Source: Hyphomonadaceae bacterium (GTDB lineage Bacteria; Pseudomonadota; Alphaproteobacteria; Caulobacterales; Aquidulcibacteraceae). From it: a DNA stretch of 64,000 nt. The DNA is taken from assembly GCA_016791385.1 (NCBI GenBank), contig JAEUMR010000047.1:62001-126000 (forward strand), read 5' to 3'. Positions 10,597 to 18,527 of this stretch are shown in pieces (the stretch's first letter is position 1; each line of letters begins with the position of its first letter). The translations under genes were made by a program, and so were the position numbers. The notes beneath the pieces were generated by a model, which was given only the letters and a program-made list of their open reading frames with translations, made no database searches and had not been told where the DNA came from.

Positions 10597-11742
10597 ATGC
10601 TGTTTGGAATGGCCGCTGCGGCGACATTCGCGTTCCGGGAGGAAGAGCCCGCGCCAGTGCTCGCGCTGCGCGGCGACTGGACCGTCGACACCATCGCCGG
10701 CCTGGAGGCGGATCTGCATGCGGTGGCGCGCCAGCTGAAGCCGGGCGCGGTGGTCGATGTCAGCGAACTTGGCCGTTTCGATGTCGCCGGCGCCTATCTG
10801 GTCGACCGCACCTTCCGCGAGAGCCCCGCCGGAGGGGAAACCCGCGTCGCCATCCGCGGCAAGCACGAGAATGCGCTGAACCTGCTTGGCGCAGCGCGCA
10901 AGGCGGCCAGCGCGCCTGCGGAGAAGCCGCACGGGCCGCGCGGCATCGCGGGCTTCTTCGACACAGTTGGCCGCATGATGGCCGCGCTGGGCGAAGAGAT
11001 CATCGAGACGGTCGGCCTCTTGGGCGAGACGCTGGTCATCTTCGTGAACATGCTCGCCAACCCGCGCCGCATCCGCTGGGTGTCGATCGTGCACGTGATG
11101 GAGGTCGCCGGCCTCAACGCGCTGCCGATCGTGGTCATCCTGTCGTTCTTCCTCGGCATGGTCGTCGCCTATCTCGGCGCGCGCATCCTGTCCGACTTCG
11201 GCGCCTCGGTGTTCACAGTCGATCTCGTCGCCTTTTCGGTGCTGCGCGAGTTCGCGGTGCTGGTGACGGCGATCTTGCTTGCGGGCCGTTCCGGCAGCGC
11301 CTTCACCGCCGAGATCGGCGCAATGAAGATGCGTCAGGAAATCGACGCGATGCGCGTGATCGGCATCAATCCGATGGACGCGCTGGTCGTGCCGCGCGTG
11401 ATCGCGATGCTGGTCATGACCCCGATCCTGACCTTCGCGGCGATGATGACGGGCCTGTGCGGCGGCATCATCGTTTCGTGGGGCGCGCTTGGCATCAGCC
11501 CGGCCATGTTCATCGGCCGCATGGCCGAAGTGGTGCCCGAGCAGCATTTCTGGGTCGGCATGTCGAAAGCCCCGGCCTTCGCCGTCGCCGTTGCGGTGAT
11601 CGCCTGTAAGCAGGGGCTTTCGGTTGGCGATGACGTCGCCTCGCTCGGCAACCGCGTGACCAGCTCGGTGGTGCAGGCGATCTTCATGGTCATCCTGATG
11701 GATGCGCTGTTCGCACTCTGGTTCCTGGAGATGGACTGGTGA
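10597..11742 (+). CDS. mlaE: STAS-MlaE fusion, ABC lipid-transport permease
   Basis: 381 residues. Seen: an N-terminal STAS (MlaB-like) domain at about residues 10-105 with ALRGDWTVDTIAGLE and VVDVSELGRFDVAGAYLVD, then the MlaE permease domain with about six TM helices, including VARVRS-type helices LAGRSGSAFTAEIGAMK, EIDAMRVIGINPMDALVVPR and TGLCGGIIVSWG. The permease works with MlaF in the inner membrane to move phospholipids between membranes. A second ATG at 10609 is an alternative start; GAGGG abuts the first ATG and lies 12 bases from the second. It overlaps mlaF by four bases. MlaB and MlaE are separate proteins in E. coli but fused here. Confidence 0.93.
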   Translation: MLFGMAAAATFAFREEEPAPVLALRGDWTVDTIAGLEADLHAVARQLKPGAVVDVSELGRFDVAGAYLVDRTFRESPAGGETRVAIRGKHENALNLLGAARKAASAPAEKPHGPRGIAGFFDTVGRMMAALGEEIIETVGLLGETLVIFVNMLANPRRIRWVSIVHVMEVAGLNALPIVVILSFFLGMVVAYLGARILSDFGASVFTVDLVAFSVLREFAVLVTAILLAGRSGSAFTAEIGAMKMRQEIDAMRVIGINPMDALVVPRVIAMLVMTPILTFAAMMTGLCGGIIVSWGALGISPAMFIGRMAEVVPEQHFWVGMSKAPAFAVAVAVIACKQGLSVGDDVASLGNRVTSSVVQAIFMVILMDALFALWFLEMDW

Positions 11743-12488
11743 GCGAAGACATCGCCATCCGCGTCCGGGGCCTCAAGACCCAATTCGGCCGCCAGGTCGT
11801 GCACGAGAATCTCGATCTCGATGTGCGGCGCGGCGAAATTCTGGGCGTTGTCGGTCCGTCCGGGTGCGGCAAGTCCGTGCTGCTGCGCGAGATCGTCGGC
11901 CTGCAGACGCCGACGGCCGGGGAGATCACCTTTCCGTATTTCGAAGCCGAGCACCGCGAACCGCGCCTCGGCGTCATGTTCCAGGACGGCGCGCTGTTCT
12001 CAAACCTCACCGTGCTTGAGAACGTCGAAGCGCCGCTGCGCGAGCACACGCAGATCTCGGCCAAACTACGCAGCGAAATCGCTGCGTTGAAACTCTCGAT
12101 GGCGGGGCTTGGCGCGGACGCGCATCACAAGAAGCCGGCGCAGATTTCCGGCGGCATGCGCAAGCGCGCCGCCGTCGCGCGTGCACTGGCGCTCGATCCC
12201 GAGCTGTTGTTTCTGGATGAGCCGACGGCGGGTCTCGATCCGATTGCGGCGGAAAATTTCGATCGCATGACGCAGAATCTGGCGCATTCGCTGGGGCTCA
12301 CCGTGTTCCTGGTCACGCACGACCTCGACACGCTGCACGCGATCTGCGACCGCGTCGCCGTGCTTTACGGCGGCAAGGTCGCCGCGCTCGGCACGATCGA
12401 AGAGATCGCCGCCGGCGCAAAAGGTTGGGTGAAGGATTATTTCTCTGGACCGCGGGGCCGCGCCGCCGGGCGCGCCGCGGGAGGTTGA
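11739..12488 (+). CDS. mlaF: ABC transporter ATP-binding protein MlaF
   Basis: 249 residues from a GTG start overlapping the mlaE stop. Seen: Walker A VGPSGCGKSVLL, Q-loop VMFQDGALFSNLTV, signature ISGGMRKRAAVARAL, Walker B ELLFLDEPTAGLDP and the switch His in FLVTHDLDTL. The signature ISGGM with KRAAVARA is typical of MlaF. It is a cytoplasmic ATPase powering the lipid-transport complex with mlaE, mlaD and the lipoprotein. No defects seen. Confidence 0.95.
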   Translation: MSEDIAIRVRGLKTQFGRQVVHENLDLDVRRGEILGVVGPSGCGKSVLLREIVGLQTPTAGEITFPYFEAEHREPRLGVMFQDGALFSNLTVLENVEAPLREHTQISAKLRSEIAALKLSMAGLGADAHHKKPAQISGGMRKRAAVARALALDPELLFLDEPTAGLDPIAAENFDRMTQNLAHSLGLTVFLVTHDLDTLHAICDRVAVLYGGKVAALGTIEEIAAGAKGWVKDYFSGPRGRAAGRAAGG

Positions 12489-12492
12489 GCAG

Positions 12493-13341
12493 ATGGAAAC
12501 GAAGGCCAATTACGTTCTCATAGGCGCAGCCACCGTGATCGGCGCCGTGCTGATGATGCTGTTCGCGATGTGGATGGCGACCGGCGATCTGCGGCGCGGC
12601 TTCAACCAGTTCGACGTCGTGTTCGCCGATCCCGTGCGCGGCCTCACCGAAGGCGGGGAAGTGCGCTTCAACGGCATCAAGGTCGGCGAAGTGGACGATC
12701 TGCGCATCGATGCCGAAAACAGCAATCGCGTTATCGCCCGCATTCGCGTCTCCGCTGATGTGCCGGTGCGCACCGATAGCGAAGCGCAGCTTGAGCCGAT
12801 TGGCCTTACTGGCGTGACTCTGATCCAGCTTTCCTCCGGCTCGCCGGATTCGCCGCTGCTGCGCAGCTCCGGCTTTGGCCCGCCGCCGCGCCTGCAAGGC
12901 CGCGGCAGTCAGATCGACATCCTGGTTGCGCGTTCCGAAGACATTGCATTGCGCGCCAGTGAAGCGATGGCGGCGGTGCGCGATCTGATCACGGAAGAAA
13001 ATATCGCCCGCGTCACCCGTATTCTGAACAACCTCGAAACGGTGTCGACGCAGCTGGCCGACCGCCGTTCGGTTGTCTACACATCGGGTGAGGCGGCGCA
13101 GGAAATCGCCGATCTCGCGCGGCAGATGCGCACCCAGACCGCCGAACTTGATCAGGTGATGACCAACCTCAATCGAGCGACGGCGGCCGCCTCGGGCGAA
13201 ACGCTGCCGGAGCTGACCTCCGCCGCCGAAGAGATCCGCCGCGCCGCGGCCTCGATCTCACGCGTCGCCAACAATCTCGAAGATAATCCTTCCGTCCTGA
13301 CGCCGCGCTCGCCGCGTCCGACCGTGGAGCTCCGCCCATGA
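12493..13341 (+). CDS. mlaD: MlaD / MCE-family lipid-binding protein
   Basis: 282 residues. Seen: a TM helix at about residues 5-28, then an MCE domain with FNQFDVVFADPVRGLTEGGE, VRFNGIKVGEVDDLRI and VRTDSEAQLEPIGLTGVTLI, followed by a long helical region. MCE proteins form a hexameric periplasmic ring that shuttles lipids between the inner-membrane MlaFE complex and the outer membrane. The helical tail is longer than in E. coli MlaD (183 residues), which is common in alphaproteobacteria. It lies five bases after mlaF and overlaps the lipoprotein gene by four bases. Confidence 0.93.
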   Translation: METKANYVLIGAATVIGAVLMMLFAMWMATGDLRRGFNQFDVVFADPVRGLTEGGEVRFNGIKVGEVDDLRIDAENSNRVIARIRVSADVPVRTDSEAQLEPIGLTGVTLIQLSSGSPDSPLLRSSGFGPPPRLQGRGSQIDILVARSEDIALRASEAMAAVRDLITEENIARVTRILNNLETVSTQLADRRSVVYTSGEAAQEIADLARQMRTQTAELDQVMTNLNRATAAASGETLPELTSAAEEIRRAAASISRVANNLEDNPSVLTPRSPRPTVELRP

Positions 13342-13937
13342 TGCGTGTTCTTCTGCTCAGCTCCACGCTGGCGCTCAGCGGCTGCATTTCGCTGCTGCCC
13401 GAGCCGCCGCCGCCGCCGCGCACCTTCGTGCTGGAGGCGCAGGACGTGGCGCGCGCGCAAGGGGCGCCGGTGGACGCCGTGATCGCGGTGGCGGTTCCGC
13501 TTGGCGAACGGGCGCTGCTCGGCAGCGATCTCATTTGGCGGACCGGCGATCAGATCGCCTATGTCGACCAGACCCAATGGTCGAACCGCGCGGCGGATTC
13601 GCTGCAGCAGATGCTGACCGAAACGCTGGTGCGCCAGGGCCGCTTCCGCGCCGCGGCGCGTTCGGGTGAAGCCAACGCCGAGTACGAGTTGCGCTGGGAA
13701 GTGCTCGATTTCGAAGTACGCGAGGAAGATATGAGCGCGCGCTTCTCCGCCGACGTGCGCCTGGTGGCGCGAGGCCGGCAGATCGTGGCCTCGCAGATCA
13801 TCTCGGCGCAGGCGCCGGTCTTGGAGCGCTCTTCCAGCGCCGCCGCCCAAGCACTTGCGCGCGCCGCCCGGGAAGGCAGCGCGCGCATTGGGGAGTTTGC
13901 GGCTGATCATGCGGCGGAAGCCTCCGCCGCGCGCTGA
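13338..13937 (+). CDS. ABC-type transport auxiliary lipoprotein (PqiC-like)
   Basis: 199 residues with a lipoprotein signal, lipobox LALSGC at about residues 12-17, then a Pro-rich linker and the family pattern RTFVLEAQ, AYVDQTQWSNRAADSLQQML and a central VLDFEVREED. The ABC_trans_aux family partners MCE systems in the periplasm, probably helping to bridge to the outer membrane. It is the last gene of the mla operon and ends three bases before the stop of the convergent coiled-coil gene. Confidence 0.85.
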   Translation: MMRVLLLSSTLALSGCISLLPEPPPPPRTFVLEAQDVARAQGAPVDAVIAVAVPLGERALLGSDLIWRTGDQIAYVDQTQWSNRAADSLQQMLTETLVRQGRFRAAARSGEANAEYELRWEVLDFEVREEDMSARFSADVRLVARGRQIVASQIISAQAPVLERSSSAAAQALARAAREGSARIGEFAADHAAEASAAR

Positions 13938-13940
13938 GGA

Positions 13941-15758
13941 TTACGCCAGCGCAGCGTCGATCAAGAGATAAGCACGAACCAGTTCCGAGCCTTCGCCCTT
14001 GCTATCGCTCTTGGCGAGGTCGGGGCGAGCGCGGAATTGGCGCGCCAGCGTCTGCAGGCGCTCATCGCGCTTGATGAGACGCGAGATGCGCATCACTGCG
14101 CCCGGCGCTGAGTCGATCACGGCGTTGCGGCGAGCCGCAGCGCCATCGCGCGAGGAGCGGGCGATACGCTCGAGGTCGGCGGCTTGCAGCACGTCCTCGA
14201 TATCGACGCCGGCAGTGGCGACCAGATCAAGCGCGTTGGCCTTCAGGTCCGTATCGGCGTTGCGCACAGGGGCCTTCGGTTCGAAGTGCACGAGATCGTC
14301 GGCGGCTTCGTTGGCGGCGACCGGCGGGGTTTCGCGCGCCGGCATGAAATTGCCCCAGCTGCCGAAGCCCTTGAACACGCCGCGCGGCTGCGGCGCCGCT
14401 TCAATGCGCGTCTCGACACGGCCGTGGCCGCGCGAAACCGCAGCAGACGCCGCCGCGTGCAGGCTCGTCACGTCTTCCAGTTCGTTGGCGACAACGACCG
14501 GCTCGGGCTTGCGCTCGACCGGGCGCGGGGCCGCCACCTTCTTAACGCCGGCAACCGCGGCGAGGGCGCCGAGGCGCTTCTCGATCGAGGCGGAATGACG
14601 GTCGGCGGCGGCTTGGCTTTCTTCCGAAGCCGCGCGCGCGGCGTTCGCAGCTTCCTGCAGCTTGGCCAGCGTATCGTTGGCAGCTTCCTGCATCGCTTGC
14701 GTTTCGGCGCGGATCAGTTGCGCGGCGCGCTTGGCTTCGAACACGGCGCTGCGCGTGGTTTCACGCACGGCGCTGGCAGTTTCGTTGGCCGCGAGCACGG
14801 CTTGCTCGGTCGACTTCTTGGCCGTTTCCGTCAGGCGCGTAGCTTCGCTGAGGCCGTCGAGCATTTCGCTCATCGAGCCGTTGAGCGAGTGGGCGGCGGC
14901 GGAGGCGTTGTCGGCGGCCTGGTGGAACGCCACCGTGCGTTCGCCCATGACCGTCGCAGTGGCCGTGAACGAGGCGAGGTGGTTTTCCAGCGATTCTTCG
15001 GCCGAAGTGATTTCGGTCTTCACCAGCTTGGAGGCTTCGCGCATCAGACGGATCTGACGGCCGATCGAATTGGCGATCGTGTCGGTTTGGCTGTGCAGAT
15101 CGCCGTTCAGCGCCGCGAGCGCTTCACGTTCGGTGCGGAGGGCTTCCGAAAGGGCGGCGGTGTTTTCGCGCGACGCGCTGACGACATCGCCGAACAGCGC
15201 CGCGTTGCGCTGCGCCGATTGTTCGAGTTCGGCGAGACGGTTCATGGCCGCCGCGACCGCGTCGTTCAGCGATTCAATTTCGCTCTTGACGGTGTGGGTG
15301 AGGCGTTGCGCGTCGGCTTGGCTGGCCTCGAACGGCGTCTTCGCCTCATGGGCAATGCGCGTCAGCTCGACAGCGAGGCGGCGCGCCTTCAGCGCTTCGC
15401 CGGCGGCCGAAGCCGAAACCCAGAACAACAGCGCCGGGCCGAACGCCAGCGCCAGGATGCCGACCTGCAGGGCCGGGTCCATCGCCATCACGCGTTCAAC
15501 GCCGAAATAGGTGAGCGGACCGCCGATCGCGCCGGCGATCCAGACGAGGGCGGCAAGGCCGCCGGCAAAGCCGGCCCAAGAGAAGCCCGCCTTTACCGTG
15601 ACGGGTTTCTTCGGCTCGATCACCGCCGTCGCCTGCTCGGCGCTGGCGGTATTAAGCTCTTCAGTGATGTAGGTGTCGTTCTCAACGCTCTCATTCGCCG
15701 GTTCGGGCTCGCCGAACAGGTCGAACGGATCGCGTTCTTCCTCGTGATCGAAATACAT
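13941..15758 (-). CDS. Two-TM coiled-coil protein A, unknown function
   Basis: 605 residues from the ATG at 15758, placed eight bases after GGGAG. I do not recognise a named family. Seen: an acidic N-terminal region of about 55 residues, TM helices at about 61-84 and 98-117, about 270 residues of coiled-coil rich in Ala, Glu and Thr, a Pro-rich linker, and a conserved C-terminal module with GVDIEDVLQAADLERIAR and YLLIDAA at the end. It is clearly paralogous to the next gene on the same strand. The topology recalls bitopic polarity factors such as Caulobacter TipN, but that is only a resemblance of architecture. It could also be an unorthodox chemoreceptor-like or cell-envelope scaffold protein. 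Confidence 0.75.
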   Translation of the reverse strand: MYFDHEEERDPFDLFGEPEPANESVENDTYITEELNTASAEQATAVIEPKKPVTVKAGFSWAGFAGGLAALVWIAGAIGGPLTYFGVERVMAMDPALQVGILALAFGPALLFWVSASAAGEALKARRLAVELTRIAHEAKTPFEASQADAQRLTHTVKSEIESLNDAVAAAMNRLAELEQSAQRNAALFGDVVSASRENTAALSEALRTEREALAALNGDLHSQTDTIANSIGRQIRLMREASKLVKTEITSAEESLENHLASFTATATVMGERTVAFHQAADNASAAAHSLNGSMSEMLDGLSEATRLTETAKKSTEQAVLAANETASAVRETTRSAVFEAKRAAQLIRAETQAMQEAANDTLAKLQEAANAARAASEESQAAADRHSASIEKRLGALAAVAGVKKVAAPRPVERKPEPVVVANELEDVTSLHAAASAAVSRGHGRVETRIEAAPQPRGVFKGFGSWGNFMPARETPPVAANEAADDLVHFEPKAPVRNADTDLKANALDLVATAGVDIEDVLQAADLERIARSSRDGAAARRNAVIDSAPGAVMRISRLIKRDERLQTLARQFRARPDLAKSDSKGEGSELVRAYLLIDAALA

Positions 15759-15980
15759 GACGCAAACTCCCGGCGCCCACGGTTTGCGGGCGTTAACGCG
15801 CCGGGCTGCAACGGCCATGCCAGATAGGGGAAAGGCGCTCGCGCGCCGGGCGTGCGCCGATTTGGTGCAAAAACGACGCCGCGCACGCGCCTTGCGCGGG
15901 ACGGTAAGGTTGATGTGCGTTCATTTTGGCGAATGGCGATGCGTGCGAACGCGTGCGCGGAGGCGGTCTACGAGGCGTCG

Positions 15981-16052
15981 CCCTTCGACAAGCTCAGGGT
16001 GACGCTGCAAGTGCGCGTTACACGCTCGCTTCATCCAGAGCCTATCGAAGGC
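15981..16052. repeat. Extragenic imperfect inverted repeat
   Basis: The left arm at 15981-16003 contains TTCGACAAGCTCAGGGTGA; the right arm at 16030-16052 is its imperfect reverse complement, with about 17 of 23 positions pairing. The first arm is a sequence widespread in proteobacterial intergenic DNA as a REP-like element. It sits in the 308-base gap between the two coiled-coil genes (15759-16066), which shows no other feature. It may act as a bidirectional terminator or be a non-autonomous mobile remnant. Confidence 0.65.
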
Positions 16053-16066
16053 GCCGTGTGCCGCGC

Positions 16067-17797
16067 TTAACCCACCGCGGCGTCGATCAGCAGAAACGCG
16101 CGCGTCGCTTCCGCGTTCATCGAGGCGCGGCCGCGGGCGATGAGTTCGGCGATGCGCACGCCGTCATTGTGCAGGAAGTGCAGCGCTTCTTGGTTAGCGA
16201 CGGTGTCATGCGCAAGATAGTCCGCCAGCTTCTGCGTCGCTTCGGCGGCGGCGTCGTAGACGGCGCGGCGGCGCACTTGCGTGCCGGAACGCGCGCGTTG
16301 GGCAATGCGCTCCAGCGCTGAGGGCGAGAAGACATCGTCAAGCTTAATGCCGGCATGCTCGATCGTGTCGAGCACGGGCAAGCCCGCGCCTTGCCGGCGC
16401 GGCTCGGAGATTTGCCGGCGCAGGCTGGCAACCGGATCTTCGGCCGGTTCGCGGCGCGTGGCCGGAGGTGTTGCTTGCCGCTGTTGCTGGCCGTCCTGAT
16501 CGACGGAGGAGAGCAATTCGCGCCAGGTCCAGTCGTTTGAGGCGGCCGGGCGTTCGCGCCGGTCTTCGAAATCGGGCCCCTCGCGGCTGACGCGGCGCGG
16601 CGGCTCTTCGCGACGATTGCGCACCGGCGAGGGCTCCTCACGCGGGGCGCGGGGGCGTTGGCTCTCAAGCGGATCAGGCTCGTCGCGCCAGGAGGCGTCG
16701 TATTGATCCTCGCGCGGGGGATTGCCCGAGCGGCGGCGCATCCGCGGCTGCGGCTCGGGCGCGTTGTCCTCGACGGCGGTGCGCGCGCCGACGGCTGCAT
16801 CGCGCGCGGCGTCAGCCGCATCGCGCAGGCGCTCCAGAGCGATGGCCGCTTCGCGTTCGACATTAACCGCTTCGTTGCGGATGACGTCGGCCGCGCGCTT
16901 GGCATCCTCGACGGCGCGATAGGTGGTGTCGCGCACCGCGCCAGCGGTCGAGTTGGCCGCCAGCGAGGCCGCCTCGGCTGATTGGCGCGCAGCGTCGGTA
17001 AGGTTGGTCGCTTTCGCCAGCACGTCGAGCGCGTTCGACAGCGCTTGCTCAAGCCGGAGCGCGGAATCGGCGCTGGCTTGCGCGGCGGTGGAAAGGCCGT
17101 GCGTGCGGTCACTGATCAGAGCCGCAGCGGCGCCGAACGAGGTGAGGCGATGATCCAGCGCCTGATCGGCGGCGCGCACTTCGGCCTCGGCGACCTTGGC
17201 GGCTTCGCTGATGGAATGAGTGTGGCGCGAGATGGAATCGCCGATCGTCTGCGCTTGCGAAGTCAGCTCGCGCGAAATGCGCAGCAATTCTTCGCGCTCG
17301 CGCTCCATGCCGGAGATCATCTGATTGGCGCCGGACTTGGCTTGCTCGGCGATGCTGTCGACGGTGTGCGCCTGGCGGGCGATCTGGCCTTCCACTTCCT
17401 GCAGCCGCGCCAGCGTCTGCTCGAGCGCTCGATCGAGCGTGCTGATCTCGCCGCGGACCGTGAGTGCAAGCTGCCGGGCCGCTCCTTCGGCGCTGCGTTC
17501 GGGGTTCAACAGCCGGTCGGCCGCATCGGCGAGGCGGCTTGCTTCGGCGCGGGCGCGGGCGCTGTCGCGCGCGGCCAAGCCGGAGAACCAAGCCATCAGC
17601 GCCGGCAGTACGGCGGCGGCGGCCAGGGCCGCCCATTCGACGCCGTTTAGGGCCGCCATCCGCTCCGGGCCGAGCAGGGCAAAGGCGGCGGCGGCGGCGC
17701 CCAGCATCCAAAGCACGCCGACAATCAGGGCCAGCGTGCCGATCATCGCGCCGGGGTCGCGGGCGCTCTTGGCGTCGGCGGTGGTCGGCGTCGTCAT
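16067..17797 (-). CDS. Two-TM coiled-coil protein B, paralogue of A
   Basis: 576 residues from the ATG at 17797, seven bases after GAGG. Seen: two TM helices at about residues 18-42 and 54-74, a long coiled-coil, a strongly charged Arg/Glu/Pro linker at about 350-450, and a C-terminal module ending RAFLLIDAAVG. It matches protein A along the coiled-coil (TVRGEISTLDRA against TVKSEIESLNDA; LTSFGAAAALISDRT against LASFTATATVMGERT) and in the module (LDDVFSPSALERIAQRAR against IEDVLQAADLERIARSSR). The linker differs. The pair presumably arose by tandem duplication and both copies look intact. Function unknown. Confidence 0.75.
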   Translation of the reverse strand: MTTPTTADAKSARDPGAMIGTLALIVGVLWMLGAAAAAFALLGPERMAALNGVEWAALAAAAVLPALMAWFSGLAARDSARARAEASRLADAADRLLNPERSAEGAARQLALTVRGEISTLDRALEQTLARLQEVEGQIARQAHTVDSIAEQAKSGANQMISGMEREREELLRISRELTSQAQTIGDSISRHTHSISEAAKVAEAEVRAADQALDHRLTSFGAAAALISDRTHGLSTAAQASADSALRLEQALSNALDVLAKATNLTDAARQSAEAASLAANSTAGAVRDTTYRAVEDAKRAADVIRNEAVNVEREAAIALERLRDAADAARDAAVGARTAVEDNAPEPQPRMRRRSGNPPREDQYDASWRDEPDPLESQRPRAPREEPSPVRNRREEPPRRVSREGPDFEDRRERPAASNDWTWRELLSSVDQDGQQQRQATPPATRREPAEDPVASLRRQISEPRRQGAGLPVLDTIEHAGIKLDDVFSPSALERIAQRARSGTQVRRRAVYDAAAEATQKLADYLAHDTVANQEALHFLHNDGVRIAELIARGRASMNAEATRAFLLIDAAVG

Positions 17798-17900
17798 CTG
17801 GAAACCTCGCAGCGTGCGCAAGCGCGCAGAAACTGCTTAAGGCAAACGAAAGAAGTTGGGCAGTTTCAAGGGCGCACGCCAGCGCCGTGCGCGAAATCGC

Positions 17901-18038
17901 TTAATGCTGCTGGGTTTCGCAGCGCTCTCCGGCGCAGCTGGCATCGTGCTGCTGCGGCAGACGCTCAAGCGTCACCCCGACCCAAGCCAGGGCCGCAGCC
18001 AACAGAAAATCGCGGATGGTGATCAGAACGGACAGCAT
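17901..18038 (-). CDS. Small membrane protein (45 residues)
   Basis: The reverse strand encodes MLSVLITIRDFLLAAALAW, then VGVTLERLPQQ and a Cys-containing tail ending in QQH. There is one clear TM helix and the ATG is preceded by GAGGTAGAGGG, a good ribosome site. It lies upstream of coiled-coil gene B on the same strand, about 100 bases away, and is divergent from the Cys/His-rich membrane gene. Function unknown. The start site and codon choice support translation, but such a short frame could be chance. Confidence 0.5.
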   Translation of the reverse strand: MLSVLITIRDFLLAAALAWVGVTLERLPQQHDASCAGERCETQQH

Positions 18039-18135
18039 CGCCCTCTACCTCAATGCGCCTGGCGGGTATCTGCGCCTATTCCCCCGCGAGAACAAGGCGC
18101 GCGAACATGAATTCGGCGCGAAGGGATTTTTGCCG

Positions 18136-18163
18136 TTGACCCGCGCCCCGGGGGCGCTACTTT
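18136..18163 (+). promoter_or_regulatory. Candidate sigma-70 promoter, probably giving a leaderless transcript
   Basis: TTGACC at 18136-18141 and TACTTT at 18158-18163 are separated by 16 bases. A start about seven bases downstream falls at 18170-18171, exactly the ATG of the next gene, and no Shine-Dalgarno sequence precedes that ATG. Leaderless translation is therefore plausible. The -10 matches the consensus at only three of six positions. Confidence 0.4.
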
Positions 18164-18170
18164 CCGGCTG

Positions 18171-18527
18171 ATGTTACAACATAACACGGCAAAGGCGGGG
18201 CAGCGCGCGCATGCAGCGCACGCAGCGGTTGTAGCGCTGCATGCGCTCTGCTGCGGCTTGCCGATCGTGGCGCTGATGGCGACCGCCGTTTCGGGTGCAA
18301 CTTCGGGTGTAGTGTTATTGGCGCAGCGGTTCGCGCCGATCCACCGCTTCCTGCATGCGCACGAGCTTTGGATACTCGCCGTATCGGCGGCGCTGGTCGT
18401 CAGCGGCGGGGCGTTCGAGGTATTGTCGCGCCGCGGCGGCCATCAGCACGGCTTTCCGCTGATGTTCGCAATCTCGGTGTGCTGCTTCTTCGCCAACGCG
18501 GCGATCATCGCCATCCACCGCGGCTAA
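18171..18527 (+). CDS. Cys/His-rich small membrane protein (MerC/MerT-like, putative metal-related)
   Basis: 118 residues with about four hydrophobic segments. Seen: a His-containing N-terminus (HNTAKAGQRAHAAHAA), the motif LHALCCGLPIVALM in the first helix, HRFLHAHELW between helices, GGHQHGF, and a second Cys pair in ISVCCFFANA. Paired Cys followed by a Pro in the first helix resembles the mercuric transport proteins MerT/MerC. With the Zur-like operator at its start, a role in zinc or other metal transport or delivery is a reasonable inference, not shown. The stop overlaps the stop of the convergent TetR gene. Confidence 0.65.
   Translation: MLQHNTAKAGQRAHAAHAAVVALHALCCGLPIVALMATAVSGATSGVVLLAQRFAPIHRFLHAHELWILAVSAALVVSGGAFEVLSRRGGHQHGFPLMFAISVCCFFANAAIIAIHRG
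18172..18186 (+). promoter_or_regulatory. Zur-like operator overlapping the start codon
   Basis: TGTTACAACATAACA has perfect TGTTA-N5-TAACA arms, the core of the known proteobacterial Zur (zinc uptake regulator) box. It begins one base into the start codon of the Cys/His-rich membrane gene, where a bound repressor would block initiation from the promoter at 18136-18163. No zur gene lies in the window. A chance palindrome or a site for another regulator is possible. Confidence 0.5.

Noticed and set aside
14184-15827. Plus-strand open frame of 547 codons
   Set aside because: It is the complement of the coiled-coil gene, with composition typical of GC-rich antisense frames and no domain.
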